From Sordariomycetes sp. S80-01Y (Eukaryota > Ascomycota > Sordariomycetes): 64,000 nucleotides of DNA. Below are positions 47,177-58,470 of the stretch, piece by piece. Both the position numbers and the translations under genes were made by a program. The DNA lies in the NCBI GenBank assembly GCA_037042185.1, contig JAXQJY010000033.1, positions 3,286,001-3,350,000 of the forward strand, written 5' to 3'. The stretch's first letter is position 1. The number at the start of each line of letters is the position of its first letter. The notes under the pieces are model-generated. The model made no database searches, was not told the DNA's origin, and saw only the letters and a list, made by a program, of their open reading frames with translations.

Positions 47177-48295
47177 GCGAGCGAGCACGTGCGATTTGTA
47201 TACCCTATTGATACCATATTGTGAGTTGTATGAGATTTTGATGAGTTTAGGTTCCGTTAGCGCAACAGGTCGTTTCTGGCAAATTTGGGGCCTATTTACG
47301 TTAGGCAGAACGGCCATCGCAAGCGGGCACGACTCAGCGTGACAGGGAGCACCCAGCCTTAACTGACAATGGCGTTGACTTTTGCGCGGCATCAATCAGA
47401 ACAACATGGCATTCGCGGAAGTCTGCATTATCTCGATGGCGTTGCGCATCTAGACCATGGCGGACCTGGATATCGGTGAGACCGTTGCGAAATTGCCCTA
47501 CAAAAGTGGTGGTGTCGTTGTCTAAATGCGAGTCAACAGTCTCGACACGGATGTCGCGTGAGTCTAGACTTTGGGGTTTCAGCTGCTCGACGAGGTACAA
47601 GCCACAGCCCATCGCATAGATCGCGAGACTTGATTGTTTCCTGAATGAGAGGCTCGCCGCTCTCGCCATCGTGAAGCGTGGTCTACGTACGTGATTGAAA
47701 ATCGACGGCCAAAGTGCCCCCTTAGCGAGCATCCGTCATGGGCGGATAGATGTGATGTAAGGCTGGGCATGATGCGCGATCGTCGCTCCCCTCGGTCTGG
47801 GGGGGCGACCATGACGCCATAAGTTGATGCTAGGCGCAGCTGCCCGCCTGCAACTAGTTCTCATCTTCTCCCTTCATTTTTCCGCCAACATTGTAGCTAC
47901 TGTGACCTCGGTGTGTTTCTGTCTCGGAGTCGAACAGAGCTCAGCAGCCAGGAGCAGACGCTCCGCCGGCCTCTCCTGCACGTCCGACCCTGCATATTCA
48001 AGTCCAGATCGGACCCCTCTCCGTCTCTGCCCATCATCCCCCAACTTGAAGGTCGCTCAAACTTGGAATTGGACATAGCCCTACTCACTTATCGCCTCTC
48101 CTCCCCCCCCTTGCGCTTACGCGCCCTGAAGCGTTTCTTCTCCGTACACGGTTGCCTCGCAGGAAACAAGAGGCTTTATCGTTACTGTTTTTCTCCGGCG
48201 TTCCTTTTCCCTTCCCCACCTGAGCTTAAGCTTCATCCCATAGCCGCCTGCTGCCAGAGCACGTCTTCCCTCACCTACCTTAAGGAGCCAACATC
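47177..48295. other. Intergenic, 1.1 kb
   Basis: No gene seen. The last ~250 bp before 48296 are strongly pyrimidine-rich (a run of eight C near 48107), typical of a fungal promoter and 5' leader. Confidence 0.5.
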
Positions 48296-50620
48296 ATGAC
48301 CTCAGCATCTCCAGCAGCAGGTGGCGTCACGCCCGCCCAGCTCGGCTTCCTCGCCATCTTCAATCCCTCCCTCGGCAACACTGACGAAACCATCGATGAT
48401 CAGATCGTCTACTATGCCAGCGTCACCACCCAAACTGAGCAGCGCAGGCGCAGGCGTCGCGCAAAGACTGGGCGTCCCACTGAAGGCCTGAGTCAGGAAG
48501 AGCGACATGAGAGACTACGGCAGATAGGCCTGGCGCAAGGCATGGCCAGTTTCAGTCGCGGCTTTGCGGATGGTGCCGCCGTGGACTCGGTCGACACCGA
48601 TAAGACGAGGGTCGTGCTGCATGAGTTGGAGCCTGGGTGGTGGATTTTGGCTGTGAGTCCTCCCTCTAATCGATGGAGCTGATATGGTTGGAGGGAGAGC
48701 TGATATCGGCAGAGCATCGATCTCACCAAGATCCCACTGCCACCACGATTGCCTACCAAGAGCGGCGAAGGCCAGGAGGACCGCTTCGAGTACTCGACGC
48801 GCGAGATGAAGCCTCCTGGTCTGCTGCTAAACGACCTGCTACGCGCGCACAACATCTTTCTCATGCACCACGACACTTCGCTGAGTGCGCTCTTCGTCCG
48901 ATCCCGTAGGTCAAAGTTTGTCGCCGTCCTGAGTCGATACTGGGACCTATTCCTATCGACATGGAACGTTTTACTTCACGGGAACCCGGTCCGCGACTGC
49001 TATGGTGGCATCAACATCGCGGCTTCGGGCGAGCTAGGCGTCGGTGTTGGCGAGGAAGAGCGCGGTAGCAGCGAGCGTGAAGTCCTGGAGGGACTGGTTG
49101 GAAGGATAGAGGGCCTTGTCGACTTGGCCGTCTCGAGATTTGGCGACTACGATGCTGCTGCAGAAGATGACGGAGTGGACCCAAGCCAGTGGCTTGGAAC
49201 CGGTCAGGAACCAGGGCCTGAAGATGGTGCGATCTTCTTGGGCAACGGTGCATTGTCGCGCAAGTCCTTGAGGGACGTCACCCACTGGATGGAAGATCTC
49301 TACACCTGGGGTGACCACGCGTACGGTCTCATCGAGAGCCCGACATCCGTTCGAAGAAAAAGGGCAAAATCCAAGACCACTGACCAGGCGCACGCTCATG
49401 ACGAAAGTCAAGTCGCATCCACCGCTACTGCGCAAGAACAGCCGGCGGCGCAAAGCCGCACAGAGCCAGTCTCTGAAGGAGCCTCGAATGTAGCGGGTGA
49501 TGAGGAGAGCAAGATGGATAAAATGATGAGCTACGTGAAGCTTGGCTACGGCACATACTGGTCCCTCCCCGGGCAGGGTGGCTCAAGCGAAGGGGCGAAC
49601 CCCGAGTCGCCAACGCCAAAGCCCGCCAATGATACCCAGAAGTCTGAACGTCCCAAGATGACTACTAGGGAGTCCTCATTCGACGAGGCAGGTCACTATC
49701 TCATCGGCCTCAAAGGCGACATCGAGGAAGCGGGCAGCGATCACGAGGAACACGCTGCTTCGGATGATGAAGACACAAACAACGCGCGGACCGTTCTTCG
49801 CACCCTCAACGTGGAAATCGAATCAAAGACGGGCGAACAACCTGAGGCAACGATCATTAAGGACTTTCAGCATCCAGCAAGCATCCTTACCCAGTCGCAG
49901 GTGATGGGGAATATGGTGCCAGGCTATAACTCGCACGATCTCAACAAGGCAAACAAGCTTCGGGTCGTAGTATACGTCAACCGACCCTTCATCTTCGCTT
50001 TCCTGTTCAAGCTGAGGACAGATTCGCTGGCCTGGGAGACGCTGTACAAGAGCTTACATTATCAGCTCGCGCCGCTGAAGAAGCAGCTGCTTGCATCGAC
50101 GACTTACAGACCTGAGCGTCCGAGTGCCGGTATCTCCGGCTCCAGCATCTACGACCTCGTCTGGGACTCCAAGCTCTTGACCGTGCACTCGACCATCCCC
50201 AACATACCCGAGACGTATGAACCACAGGATTCCTGGTCCCGCGCCGATGCACTAAGCACACATCTCCACCTCCTCAACATTCATTCGACGACCCGGGAAA
50301 AGGTCGGTCACTTTGAGCGTACTCAGAAGACCTCGCGCGGATGGTGGATCGTGTGGACCCGGCTCCTCGAAGACAGCAATAACGACGATTTGAGTGGCAG
50401 CCAGTCTACCATAAGGAGAAGATCCGACACTGCTCGTTCGGACGTCGACGAGGATGACACGAGGAAAGTTGGCAAGGAGATCTTCCTCATCAGGCGAGCC
50501 AGTGATCACGTTGGCTTCAGGGGTGAGGGTGGCGGTGGCAGCGACGGCGCCGGCAGGCTGGCGCAAGGGATCGGGGTTGACACGAGACGGTACGTCGAGG
50601 AGCTTTTGAGCCTCCTCTAG
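48296..50620 (+). CDS. CCZ1: Vacuolar fusion protein Ccz1 (Mon1-Ccz1 Rab7 GEF subunit)
   Basis: Exons 48296-48652 and 48713-50620, 754 aa. The 60 bp intron (GTGAGT...CAG, phase 0) lies after WWILA. The N-terminus begins with PAQLGFLAIFNPSLGNTDETIDDQIVYY, the first strand and helix of the Ccz1 longin domain, and continues with SIDLTKIPLPP, which is diagnostic of fungal Ccz1. The middle (about 330-480) is a disordered Ser/Glu-rich insert; NRPFIFAFLF and the following region form the second longin-type domain. With Mon1 it activates Ypt7/Rab7 on late endosomes and autophagosomes for fusion with the vacuole. Confidence 0.9.
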
Positions 50621-51237
50621 AGCAGCGACGAGGCGACGAAGCTGCCCCGGACGGCCGGTGCATCTACAAAAGGGCTACGAGGCCGATGGTGGAAGTGAAG
50701 AAGTGCACAGCACTGACGCTTAGATCCTACGACTGATGATACTCACGCAGCATGAACGGCTATCAGGTCGTTTTCCGGCGCATTGCATTGGGTTTGTTCC
50801 TTTTTTTTCTTGCCCTTCCTCGCTCTTGAATTCTATCGTATGGAGAAGAGATATACCCAAAACTGGGGTCAGTTTCCCGCGAGATCAAATCTATCATGCT
50901 TTTTGGTTCATCCCTGGACAGGGGTTAGAGTATTATTTGTTTGTATCGGTAGCATGGCAGGATAAGGTAGCTTTTAGGCTCATTACTGGCGTTTCCCCTT
51001 CTAGAGGTGAATAGACGGGGCTCACTGGACGGTGCTTCGGCGGGTGCGTTGCATTGCATTGCCTGGTCTCTTCCTCTCTCGATTTGATGCGAGTTCATCA
51101 GATTTGAATTGCTTTTGTCTTACTTTCTAACCTCGGTTTGTCCAAGAGGCGGTCTATATGGTCATGTACAAGAAATGCAAACAGTCGTAAGCCCCGAGTC
51201 GTCCTTGTGACCCGCGGGCGCCCGGCGCTTGCGCCAT
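50621..51237. other. Convergent intergenic region, 617 bp
   Basis: Shared 3' flank of CCZ1 and the expansin-like gene. A T-rich run (50799-50811) is present. No gene seen. Confidence 0.5.
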
Positions 51238-52089
51238 CTAGGCGGCGTAGCTGTCGAAGCTCCACTTGGCTGGCATCCTGCCGCTCTGGAGGCTGCCGCC
51301 GAAGAGCTGCTTGTAGACCTTCTTGCTGACGTCAATGTCCTCGGGCTCGCAGCCCATGCACTTGTCCTTGACGACGGCCTTGGCGCTCTTGCCGGTGTCG
51401 GTGTTGGTGATGGTGATGGTCTGGCCGCACATGGGGTTGCCGTTGGACTGGGTGCCCATGAGGAGGTGGGAGAGGGCGACGACGTTGGAGGACTCGTCCT
51501 CGCCTGAGGAGTCGATGCCGCAGGCGCCGAGGCCGAGGTCGTAGTAGGTGATCTCGCCGTTGTGGACCTTGCCGCCGGAGCTGCCGCCGCCGCCGCCCTG
51601 GGAGTCTTCCTCGTCTTCAGCCGGGGGGTTGCTGGGCTGGGCGGGCTGGGTAGGCTCAGGCTTTGGCGCGGGAGGCGAGGGCTTGACGCTGGGCTTGGGA
51701 GGCGCTGCTGGCGGGGTGGAGGGTTCCTCCTGGGGCTGCTCAGGCTGAGGCTGCTCGGGCTCGTCTTTGAACTGATGACCGTCGTCCTGGGCCGAGGGCT
51801 CGGGCGCAGGCTCCTCCTTCTCCTCCTCGGGCGAGGGCGAGGGCGGCGGGGGAGGGACGGAGGTGGTCGTGGGCTCAGGCTCAGGCTCGGCCTCCTTGGT
51901 AGGCGTGATCCACTGGGTGGTGGTGGCGTCGACGATCTCGGTGACGTACTCAACCTCGGTGACCCATTCGGTCTCGGTGACGAGGGCGCGCTTCTTCATG
52001 TAGTGCATATGGGCGTGGTCGTGGTTGCCGTGGTTGGGGACGGCGGAGACCAGGCCGACGAGGGCGAGGGCGAAGGTGGCGGACTTCAT
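51238..52089 (-). CDS. Secreted expansin-like / double-psi beta-barrel protein
   Basis: Single exon, 283 aa. Residues 1-16 form a signal peptide (MKSATFALALVGLVSA) and a KKR site near residue 33 may be cleaved by a Kex2-type protease. A Pro/Glu-rich linker (about 70-170) leads to a Gly-rich hinge and then a double-psi beta-barrel: GEITYYDLGLGACG, NPMCGQTITITN, VVKDKCMGCEPEDIDVSKKVYKQLF. This matches the fungal expansin-like/RlpA-like domain with its Cys pairs. Such proteins loosen cellulose or chitin without hydrolysis. It has no carbohydrate-binding module. It lies close to GH12 and AA9 genes. Confidence 0.88.
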   Translation of the reverse strand: MKSATFALALVGLVSAVPNHGNHDHAHMHYMKKRALVTETEWVTEVEYVTEIVDATTTQWITPTKEAEPEPEPTTTSVPPPPPSPSPEEEKEEPAPEPSAQDDGHQFKDEPEQPQPEQPQEEPSTPPAAPPKPSVKPSPPAPKPEPTQPAQPSNPPAEDEEDSQGGGGGSSGGKVHNGEITYYDLGLGACGIDSSGEDESSNVVALSHLLMGTQSNGNPMCGQTITITNTDTGKSAKAVVKDKCMGCEPEDIDVSKKVYKQLFGGSLQSGRMPAKWSFDSYAA

Positions 52090-52218
52090 GCTGGGCAGAG
52101 TCGAAGCTGCGTGTGCTTTGCGGGTGGTGTTGGTGGTGATGAGAGGTCGAGGTGCGAAAAGAGTGAGGGCGCGCGGCTGATCAACAGTGGGTGCTTCCTC
52201 GAGCAAGAAGAGAGTGGT

Positions 52219-52244
52219 TGTGTGTATGTATGTATGTATGTATT
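52219..52244 (+). repeat. (TGTA)n microsatellite
   Basis: About six tetranucleotide units, roughly 130 bp upstream of the expansin-like start codon, so probably in its 5' untranslated region or core promoter. Confidence 0.75.
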
Positions 52245-52760
52245 TGACAGGATATGTCCAGGGAGGGAGACCTGCTCGGATGAAGAATGAAGGAATCGAT
52301 AGACGGCAAAGCAGCGCAGAATGTGAGGGAACAGGAAGTAGAAGCAAAGCAGGAGCAGGAGCAGAAGCAAAGACAGGTTGGAGGGGAGGGTGAGAGGTGA
52401 TAATACGAGCACCACAGAGAAGCCTGAGAGTCGTGAAAAAAAACCCACGTCCGGCCCAACAGCCGAAGCGGAAGATCGGTCGCGGTGGAGCCGCCCTGGA
52501 TCAGCCACGCTGCCACTGCAGTTCCAGTGCTAGTGCCCTGCGCTGGTGGGCGGTGATTGGTCCATTCCGGACGGGCCCCTGCCGACGGTCAGGCACACGC
52601 CAATGAGGAGGGACGGGTGCCTGAGTCTGAGTCGTCGGGTGGGACGGAGGGGGGAAGGGGCGGGCTGGACCTGAAGAGAAATCCCGTTTTCTTCAGCTCC
52701 GTTTTTCTCGTCACCGCCATCCAAAGGTTAACAAACGGGGACGGAATGACTGGTCGATTT

Positions 52761-52790
52761 AGTGAGTGGGTGAGTGAGTGGGTGAGTGAG
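52761..52790 (+). repeat. GTGAGTGG-type tandem repeat
   Basis: Alternating GTGAGTGG and GTGAGTGA units over about 30 bp. Confidence 0.65.
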
Positions 52791-52902
52791 GTGGTCGGGT
52801 GCGGAATGCCATCGCCGCACTGTCGAGACATTGGCAGCAGCCGGGACAAGACCTCTCTTTGCATCGCTTTTGCTTCCTTCCATCCCTCCCTCATGACGCG
52901 GC

Positions 52903-53187
52903 TGTGTCCTCGACTCTTCAGCCCTTGTGCTCGAGACATTGAGATCGGCTCCATCCTGGGGGCTCGCGTGCTGCTCAGCCTGCTCAGCCTCCCCGGGGGA
53001 ACTTTCCTCAGCCCGGGACCTCCAAAGTTCCCAGGGGGGAGGGGAGGGGGCACTGAACCGGACCGTATGCTGCAGAGTCAGCCAGCAGCCAGCAATAACG
53101 GTGGAGCCCCCAGGGCCAACACATGCCGGCTGCACGTGCGTCTGGTCGAGACGCTCGGCTGCTGCAGCTGGACAGCGCTGAGTGGTG
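52903..53187 (+). repeat. Diverged repeat, copy 1, left of the cell-wall gene set
   Basis: It matches 58471-58702 in the same orientation. CTTGTGCTCGAGACATTGAG (52924-52943) agrees with copy 2 at 18 of 20 bases, and CAGCGCTGAGTGGTGC (53172-53187) is identical. The middle aligns less well and has small insertions. Confidence 0.6.
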
Positions 53188-53655
53188 CTACGTAAAATGT
53201 CATAGCTCAATGCTTGCCATAATTGCTCTCATTATGTAACTTGCTGTATGTGAGGAGGTGGTACGTGCCGCCCGAGCGCCAGACGTAGTGTGTCAGCCAT
53301 GCTGCGTTGGTCTTCGCCCACTGGCCCACTGCAACGCCCCTTCGTTTCTCTTAGAGAGGGTCACTCCGTCGTGCCGGCCATGGGAGGCAATATGTGATAT
53401 GGCGTGGCTATCAGCGATGAGCGGGATAGATGGCTCAAAGCCAAAGCTATCTCCGTGAAGAGCGGTAACGGACACGTGCGGGGTCAGCTCGCCCTTCTCT
53501 CCTTGTTTCCTCAATCGCCTTTCCTTTACAGGTCATAGCGGCAACGTACATTTCTCGGTTCCCCCTTTCTAACCTCGTAGTTGCAAGACACCCGGAATTG
53601 AAATCCTATTGCTGAGCACGTCCTATTGACGTTTCCGTTGGGGTAGACCGTGCAA

Positions 53656-54487
53656 ATGACCTCGGCCAGCAAGGATCCGGCCCTCATTGACGAGATCAAG
53701 AACAGCCATGTGGCGGTCCCTTGGTGCGATGAGTTTGAGAAGATGGTTAGCGGCATGAAGTCAGAACGGGTTCCTACCTGCATCGACCACGATGGTCACG
53801 GATACGCCAACTGACTGTCTGCTTGTTTTTTAGGCGGGGAATTCACAGGATATGCTCGACTATAAATTGACGGTCATGGAGAAGGTTCAGCGGCTCAACG
53901 ACGAGACAATCCATCCTGGAGACTCCCTGAAGTCCATCAGTGCGCGTCGCATGGCTGTTGGCAAGGACATCTTTGGAAACTTTGGCCAGGACGTCAAGAT
54001 TGACATTGTTTGTGACTTGGGCCTGTAACGTCTACATCGGCGACAAGGCTTACATTAAGCGAGGGTCAGCTTCTTATTCGCGTGACAAACCGTCAGGACC
54101 TGTCAGTTCTGACCTAGGTTTCCCACTAGTGTTTCCATCTACGATAATGCCCTTGTCAAGATCGGGGACAGGACCCTCATTGGACCTGACGTCTCCATCT
54201 GCACCGGCACCCACCCCGTCGACATGCGAGCGCGGGAGAAAGTCTGCGGCACGTCGTACGCCCATCCCATAATCATCGAGGCTGACTGCTGGGTTGGGAC
54301 CCGCGCTGTCATCCTGCCAGGTGTGCGCGTGGGACGAGGCATCACTGTTGCGGCCGGGGCTGTCGTCACAAAGGATGTTGAGCCTGCGTCGCTCGTCGGT
54401 GGTGTTCCAGCGAAGCTCATCAAGAAACTTGGCCGAGTGTCCGGAAGCGGCACATTAGAGCTTCACCATATGGTTGCTGAAAGTTAG
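53656..54487 (+). pseudogene. Frameshifted sugar O-acetyltransferase (maltose/galactoside acetyltransferase, LacA/NodL type)
   Basis: The segments are 53656-53769, 53834 to about 54005, about 54007-54064 and 54130-54487. The start reads like maltose acetyltransferases (WCDEFEKMVSGM, then NSQD after an intron). The left-handed beta-helix part follows: CNVYIGDKAYIKRG, then SIYDNALVKIGDRTLIGPDVSICTGTHPVD with the catalytic His, and VGGVPAKLIKKL at the end. Near 54005 the frame must jump by one base: the first frame runs to a TAA at 54027, while the family sequence resumes as FVTWACN in another frame. No splice signals explain the jump. Introns at 53770-53833 (weak GTTCCT donor) and 54065-54129 are otherwise intact. 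It looks recently disabled, or the base count here is wrong. Confidence 0.65.
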
Positions 54488-54860
54488 ACATCATGTACTT
54501 CTCGAGCCCGTACGGCTACGACTGCATCCCTTTGCTTTTCGGGACGATTATACTGCACATCGCTCCGTAAGTCTGAATGCTTGGAGTAGGTCAACTGTTT
54601 TATTTGGCGTATCCACATTGTTTCTTAGCTCCATCGAGTGAAGAGCTTAGGACTTGGTCTATATAGTACCCGAATCCAGGGCTGACCAGTACGGCCTGAA
54701 GCGTTTCCAAAGTAAATCTGAATTCACTCCAGGAGAGTTTCAGTACGCTCAAGAACTTGTTTACAGCCGAGAACACAAACGCAATAACGTAAAGTAGAAG
54801 TGCCTGCCCAAGGCTTGAAGGACTTGAGCTTTCGAGACTTGGACACTCCTGCAACGCCGT
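54488..54860. other. Convergent intergenic region, 373 bp
   Basis: 3' flanks of the acetyltransferase remnant and the GH12 gene. Nothing else seen. Confidence 0.5.
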
Positions 54861-55889
54861 CTAGTTTACTTGAGCTTCGAATCTAGGCACATCGAAGTAA
54901 GCTGGACCTCCGGTAAAAGCTTCAGTGCCAAAATTGTAAACTATTGAAATTGTGTTAGTCATTGTACGCTTCGCAGAACAACAGCCAACATGAACTATAC
55001 TGCTGCGATATGTGGCGGATACCGCGGGCAACTCCAGTGGAGAGGAGGATGAAAACGCAACTTACTCAGCATGTACTGTTCATCCACAGGGAAGTCGTAT
55101 TCGGCCTCGAGATAGTCGAAAAAGACCTTCACGTCCGCGCTGAAGGAAGAGATCATTTCGTCGTTCTCTGGAAGGAAGCTGTACACTCTCATGTCACCGT
55201 TCCACCCGGTGTACAGGTCCCAGGAGTGGCCAGCTAGCTCGACAGTTGTGACGGGGTCTCCAGTCGAGGACTCGGTAATCGGCCAGATGCCCCCGTAACG
55301 GTGCAACCTTGAAAAGACGCCGTCAGCCTGAGCGTGGATACGGGTAGTAAGAAGCAACCCTTTAGCCACTGCTTATGGCAGCTGCCCCAGGGAGGGTACG
55401 AAGGCGTGAAACTCACCAGATCATCAGCTCGAACTCACCGCCCGAGTTGGCGTGGTTTGCATCCGGGTCGGTGAAGATATCATACGCTACGTTCGCACGG
55501 ATGTCCGTGACGTTGTAAGACCACTCAACCGTGGTGGGCAGGCTACCAATCTCGCTGACAAGCTTCCTCGTGAACAGGGGGTTGGCCCAGATGTAGCTCT
55601 TGACCGTGTTCTCGTCGCCCTCACAAGTCCAGTCTGAGCTGATGGACACTCCCGACCCTGCGGGGCCGTTGTAGTAGGTGCACTGCGAGCCGCTGGTAGC
55701 CGTGTCGATGCCCCAGAGGTTGTTGAGTATCTCATAGCCGTTGGCTTCGTGGTATGCGTACTGGCTGCAGAGCGACGCGACGGGCGCGACCCTCGACTCG
55801 AGTTCGACGGCTGTTGGCGTTCCTTGGCCGACAGCCTGCCCAGCCATGCCTAGGGCGAACACGGCGAGCATACCTGTGAATATCATCAT
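54861..55889 (-). CDS. GH12 endo-beta-1,4-glucanase / xyloglucanase
   Basis: Three exons: 55889-55417, 55307-55066 and 54940-54861, 264 aa; introns are 109 and 125 bp. The last exon encodes only 26 residues and is easily missed, but it supplies the acid/base Glu. A signal peptide covers about residues 1-22. GH12 marks are the nucleophile Glu154 in the ExMxW motif ELMIW, followed across the intron by [10 protein letters not shown], and Glu245 in [10 protein letters not shown] near the C-terminus. It is secreted and cuts beta-1,4-glucan or xyloglucan; the sequence alone does not decide which. It has no carbohydrate-binding module. Confidence 0.92.
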
Positions 55890-56856
55890 GGATATTCAGA
55901 GTTGGAAATTGATCTTGGAGATTGGGCAGAAAAAAGGTGGCCGCACACTGAGACACTCCGTGACCATATATACATTCCAACCGCATCGGAGGTCATATAA
56001 CGTGCGGTATCAATGCCCCCCTCGCAACTTCTTACTACATCAGCATTTTCATTAACGAATTGATGCGGAGGTAAGGTAGAAGGACCGACTTTCCCGATGT
56101 GTCTCTAATTCTCGGCGCCCTCTGCTCCGTTAGGGTATATGGTAACCCGCTCACCAAAAAGACTAGGTGCCGACACAAACACAGAGGACAGTAACGATGC
56201 GAACGGTAATTAGAAGCTGAAAATAGGGTCCTGTTTATTTCTTTAGTATACTCGCAAAGCATTTGGCAGTATTAGAGCCTCCCCCAGTCTCCTCTCACGA
56301 TCTCGTCGAATTGCCGGGCAGGGGTTGAGGAAACTCAAGTATGTGACCGAGCGGAGATAGTACTCCAATTTTTTGACGCTTCGATTCGGACTGCTTAACC
56401 AAGCATGGATCAATTCCGTTTGTGGAGGTAACTCAAGGTGGAGTTGACCAGAGCGATAGGAGCAACAGTGGAGCGTGGCTTTCAATCGACAGTATCAGGC
56501 TACGCCCAGCATGTCTTATCTTTCACAATATCCTTTATCTCAGAGAGATCAAGTCACACAGCTTGGTTCTGGCAGCTAGGCAAGAGTCTCTTCCGCTGTT
56601 CAGAAGACCTGATGCAAGATCGAGCCTTACCATACCAAGTTCCACGTGAAGGATGATCAAAGTCATTGAGCTAAGAGGTTTGCTTTTCAAAAACCTTACT
56701 ATTCATAGAGTTCGCCACTATGCCCCTCAAATTGAGCCCACTGGCGATCGTAAGTGAAGCAGAAACTGTGAAAAGGGGCGAAGATACAGAGAGAACCCGG
56801 CAGGAAACTATTCAAGGTAGCTCCGACCCTTCATGCCTCTTTAATCCCAAGACTAA
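55890..56856. other. Intergenic, 967 bp
   Basis: GH12 promoter and 3' flank of the AA9 gene. AT-richer than average, with only short frames. Confidence 0.5.
55965..55972 (-). promoter_or_regulatory. TATA box of the GH12 gene
   Basis: TATATATG on the minus strand, about 80 bp upstream of the ATG at 55889. Confidence 0.5.
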
Positions 56857-57755
56857 CTACAGGGCCAACTGAGGACCAGGCATCGGGTAAGAGGTACCAG
56901 CTGTGTCATCGTAGATATTGTATACAACACCCGGTTGGGTGGAGCTGTACAGCTGAGAAGCACGCACGCCGCTGGGCACAGAGGATCCAGAGCCGGTAAT
57001 CTGGAGGTTGACACACTGAGGATAGAACTGAGCGCCTCCCACGTCGTAAGCGGAGTGAAGAGCGAGGATCTCGTGGCGAAGAACGTAGTTGCCGGGCTTG
57101 ATGCTCGCAGGGATCTTAATGTCCCACTTGAGTCCGTTGGAGATGAGCTCGTCAGGGGCCCACTGCGACCAGGATTAGCTTTTAGCTCCCGGGATGGACT
57201 TCGGGGAGATTCCCCGAGCTCTACTTACACGACCGGGTGTCCCGCCTCCAGGGCCTAGCGAGACCTGCCCGCGCTGGGCAATCTTGAAGAACTGAAGCGA
57301 GTTCTTGTCCACGGACTTGCAGTCGCCATTGCAGGGGGCGAGGTAGTCGATGATGGGTCCCTTGTGAGAATCGGGCCACGTGTTCCACGTCAGGGTTATC
57401 GTGGAGCCGGCGGCGACGGTGGCATAAAGCTGGGCGTTGGACGATCCGCGGTGGCACGCAATCTCGGAGCCTCCCAAAGCACTGGGCGCGACGAACCCGA
57501 GGTCGGTAGCCTGGTACGGCCATGACACACTTCCCTAATCGAGAGTTAGGACCCGATTGCGTTGCTTTGAGACTTTTTGTAAAGAGGCATGGTGCGAGCC
57601 CCAACTCGGCGTCGTACCTGATCTGGCTGCCAGGGGTAGATGGCAGGGTTATACCCATTGTAGTTTTTACCGCCAGCAGTGACGCTGCTGACGTATCCGT
57701 GAGCATAAACGGCGGTAGCGCACGTCAGCGCCGTCAGTAGGGAGAAGATGGCCAT
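56857..57755 (-). CDS. AA9 lytic polysaccharide monooxygenase (formerly GH61)
   Basis: Exons 57755-57618, 57534-57229 and 57162-56857, 249 aa; introns are 83 and 66 bp, all phase 0. The signal peptide ends in VYA and the mature chain starts with His19, one arm of the copper histidine brace. His74 in SEIACHRG is the second ligand and Tyr195 in GGAQFYPQC is the axial Tyr, so the active site looks complete. LSLGPGGGTPGR-type and WAPDELISNGLKWDIKIP segments are typical of AA9. The secreted enzyme breaks cellulose or xyloglucan oxidatively with copper and peroxide or oxygen. The chain ends shortly after the catalytic domain, with no CBM1. Confidence 0.93.
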
Positions 57756-57861
57756 TGTGAACAGCAAAGGTGGGTTGGCTTGGTATCGACGAACAACGGT
57801 GGTGTAAAGATGCGGAGGCAAACAGGGTCATCCCAGAGACCCATATTCGGCTTTCCACAAC

Positions 57862-57869
57862 TTTATAAA
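57862..57869 (-). promoter_or_regulatory. TATA box of the AA9 gene
   Basis: Palindromic TTTATAAA about 110 bp upstream of the ATG at 57755. Confidence 0.5.
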
Positions 57870-58470
57870 GAGCAGATGATGCGTAGCCTGATCCCGTGGA
57901 GGTCGAAAGTGACCCTAATATCCCCCAATTTAGGCCTGTGGCGGAATCAGACGCCGCAACTCCGGTCCGCATTGAGATGTATTGAAGCTGCCGCTGTGAG
58001 AGCGTAGTCAAAAGGGCCTCGAACTCACGGCGAGTGGGCCAGTCTATTGGAAGTATCGCTAACTCCCGGTCAGCTCGAATCACTGATTACGCAGTAGGAA
58101 ATAATACGCTTAACTGGGCTCTATCGCAATGCGTGTTAGTGGCTGGATACCTCGTGGTGGGCTGGGAAGGGCTCGGTAATCTAAAGTACGTAGCTTCGGA
58201 GTGTGAGCCTCCGCTATTGGATACTTGAAGGTGGTATAGCAATAGAACCTGTATGCCAGAGCACTCCAATCCACGATCGGAGAGGACTACCGCACGAATT
58301 GGATTCAGCCAAACACAGTTCTTACGCAGAAGGGAATGTGGGACGATGCGACTAGTGAGGTCGAGAAAACGTATTGGTTGTATTGCGGGCACTGAGGTGG
58401 GACAGACACTACCAACAGACGTCCCGTGTTCTTTGTCTGGCTGAAGCTTCTCTCCCCCATAATCGCCTGT

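Larger units (their letters stand above)
52090..53655. other. Divergent intergenic region, 1.57 kb, with simple repeats and a repeat copy
   Basis: Expansin-like promoter on the left. A TGTA/TATG microsatellite lies at about 52219-52244 and a GTGAGTGGGTGA tandem at 52761-52790. A diverged repeat copy spans 52903-53187. No gene seen. Confidence 0.55.

Noticed and set aside
51162-52290. Long frames on both strands over the expansin-like gene
   Set aside because: They are low-complexity shadows of the Pro/Glu-rich linker in GC-rich DNA.
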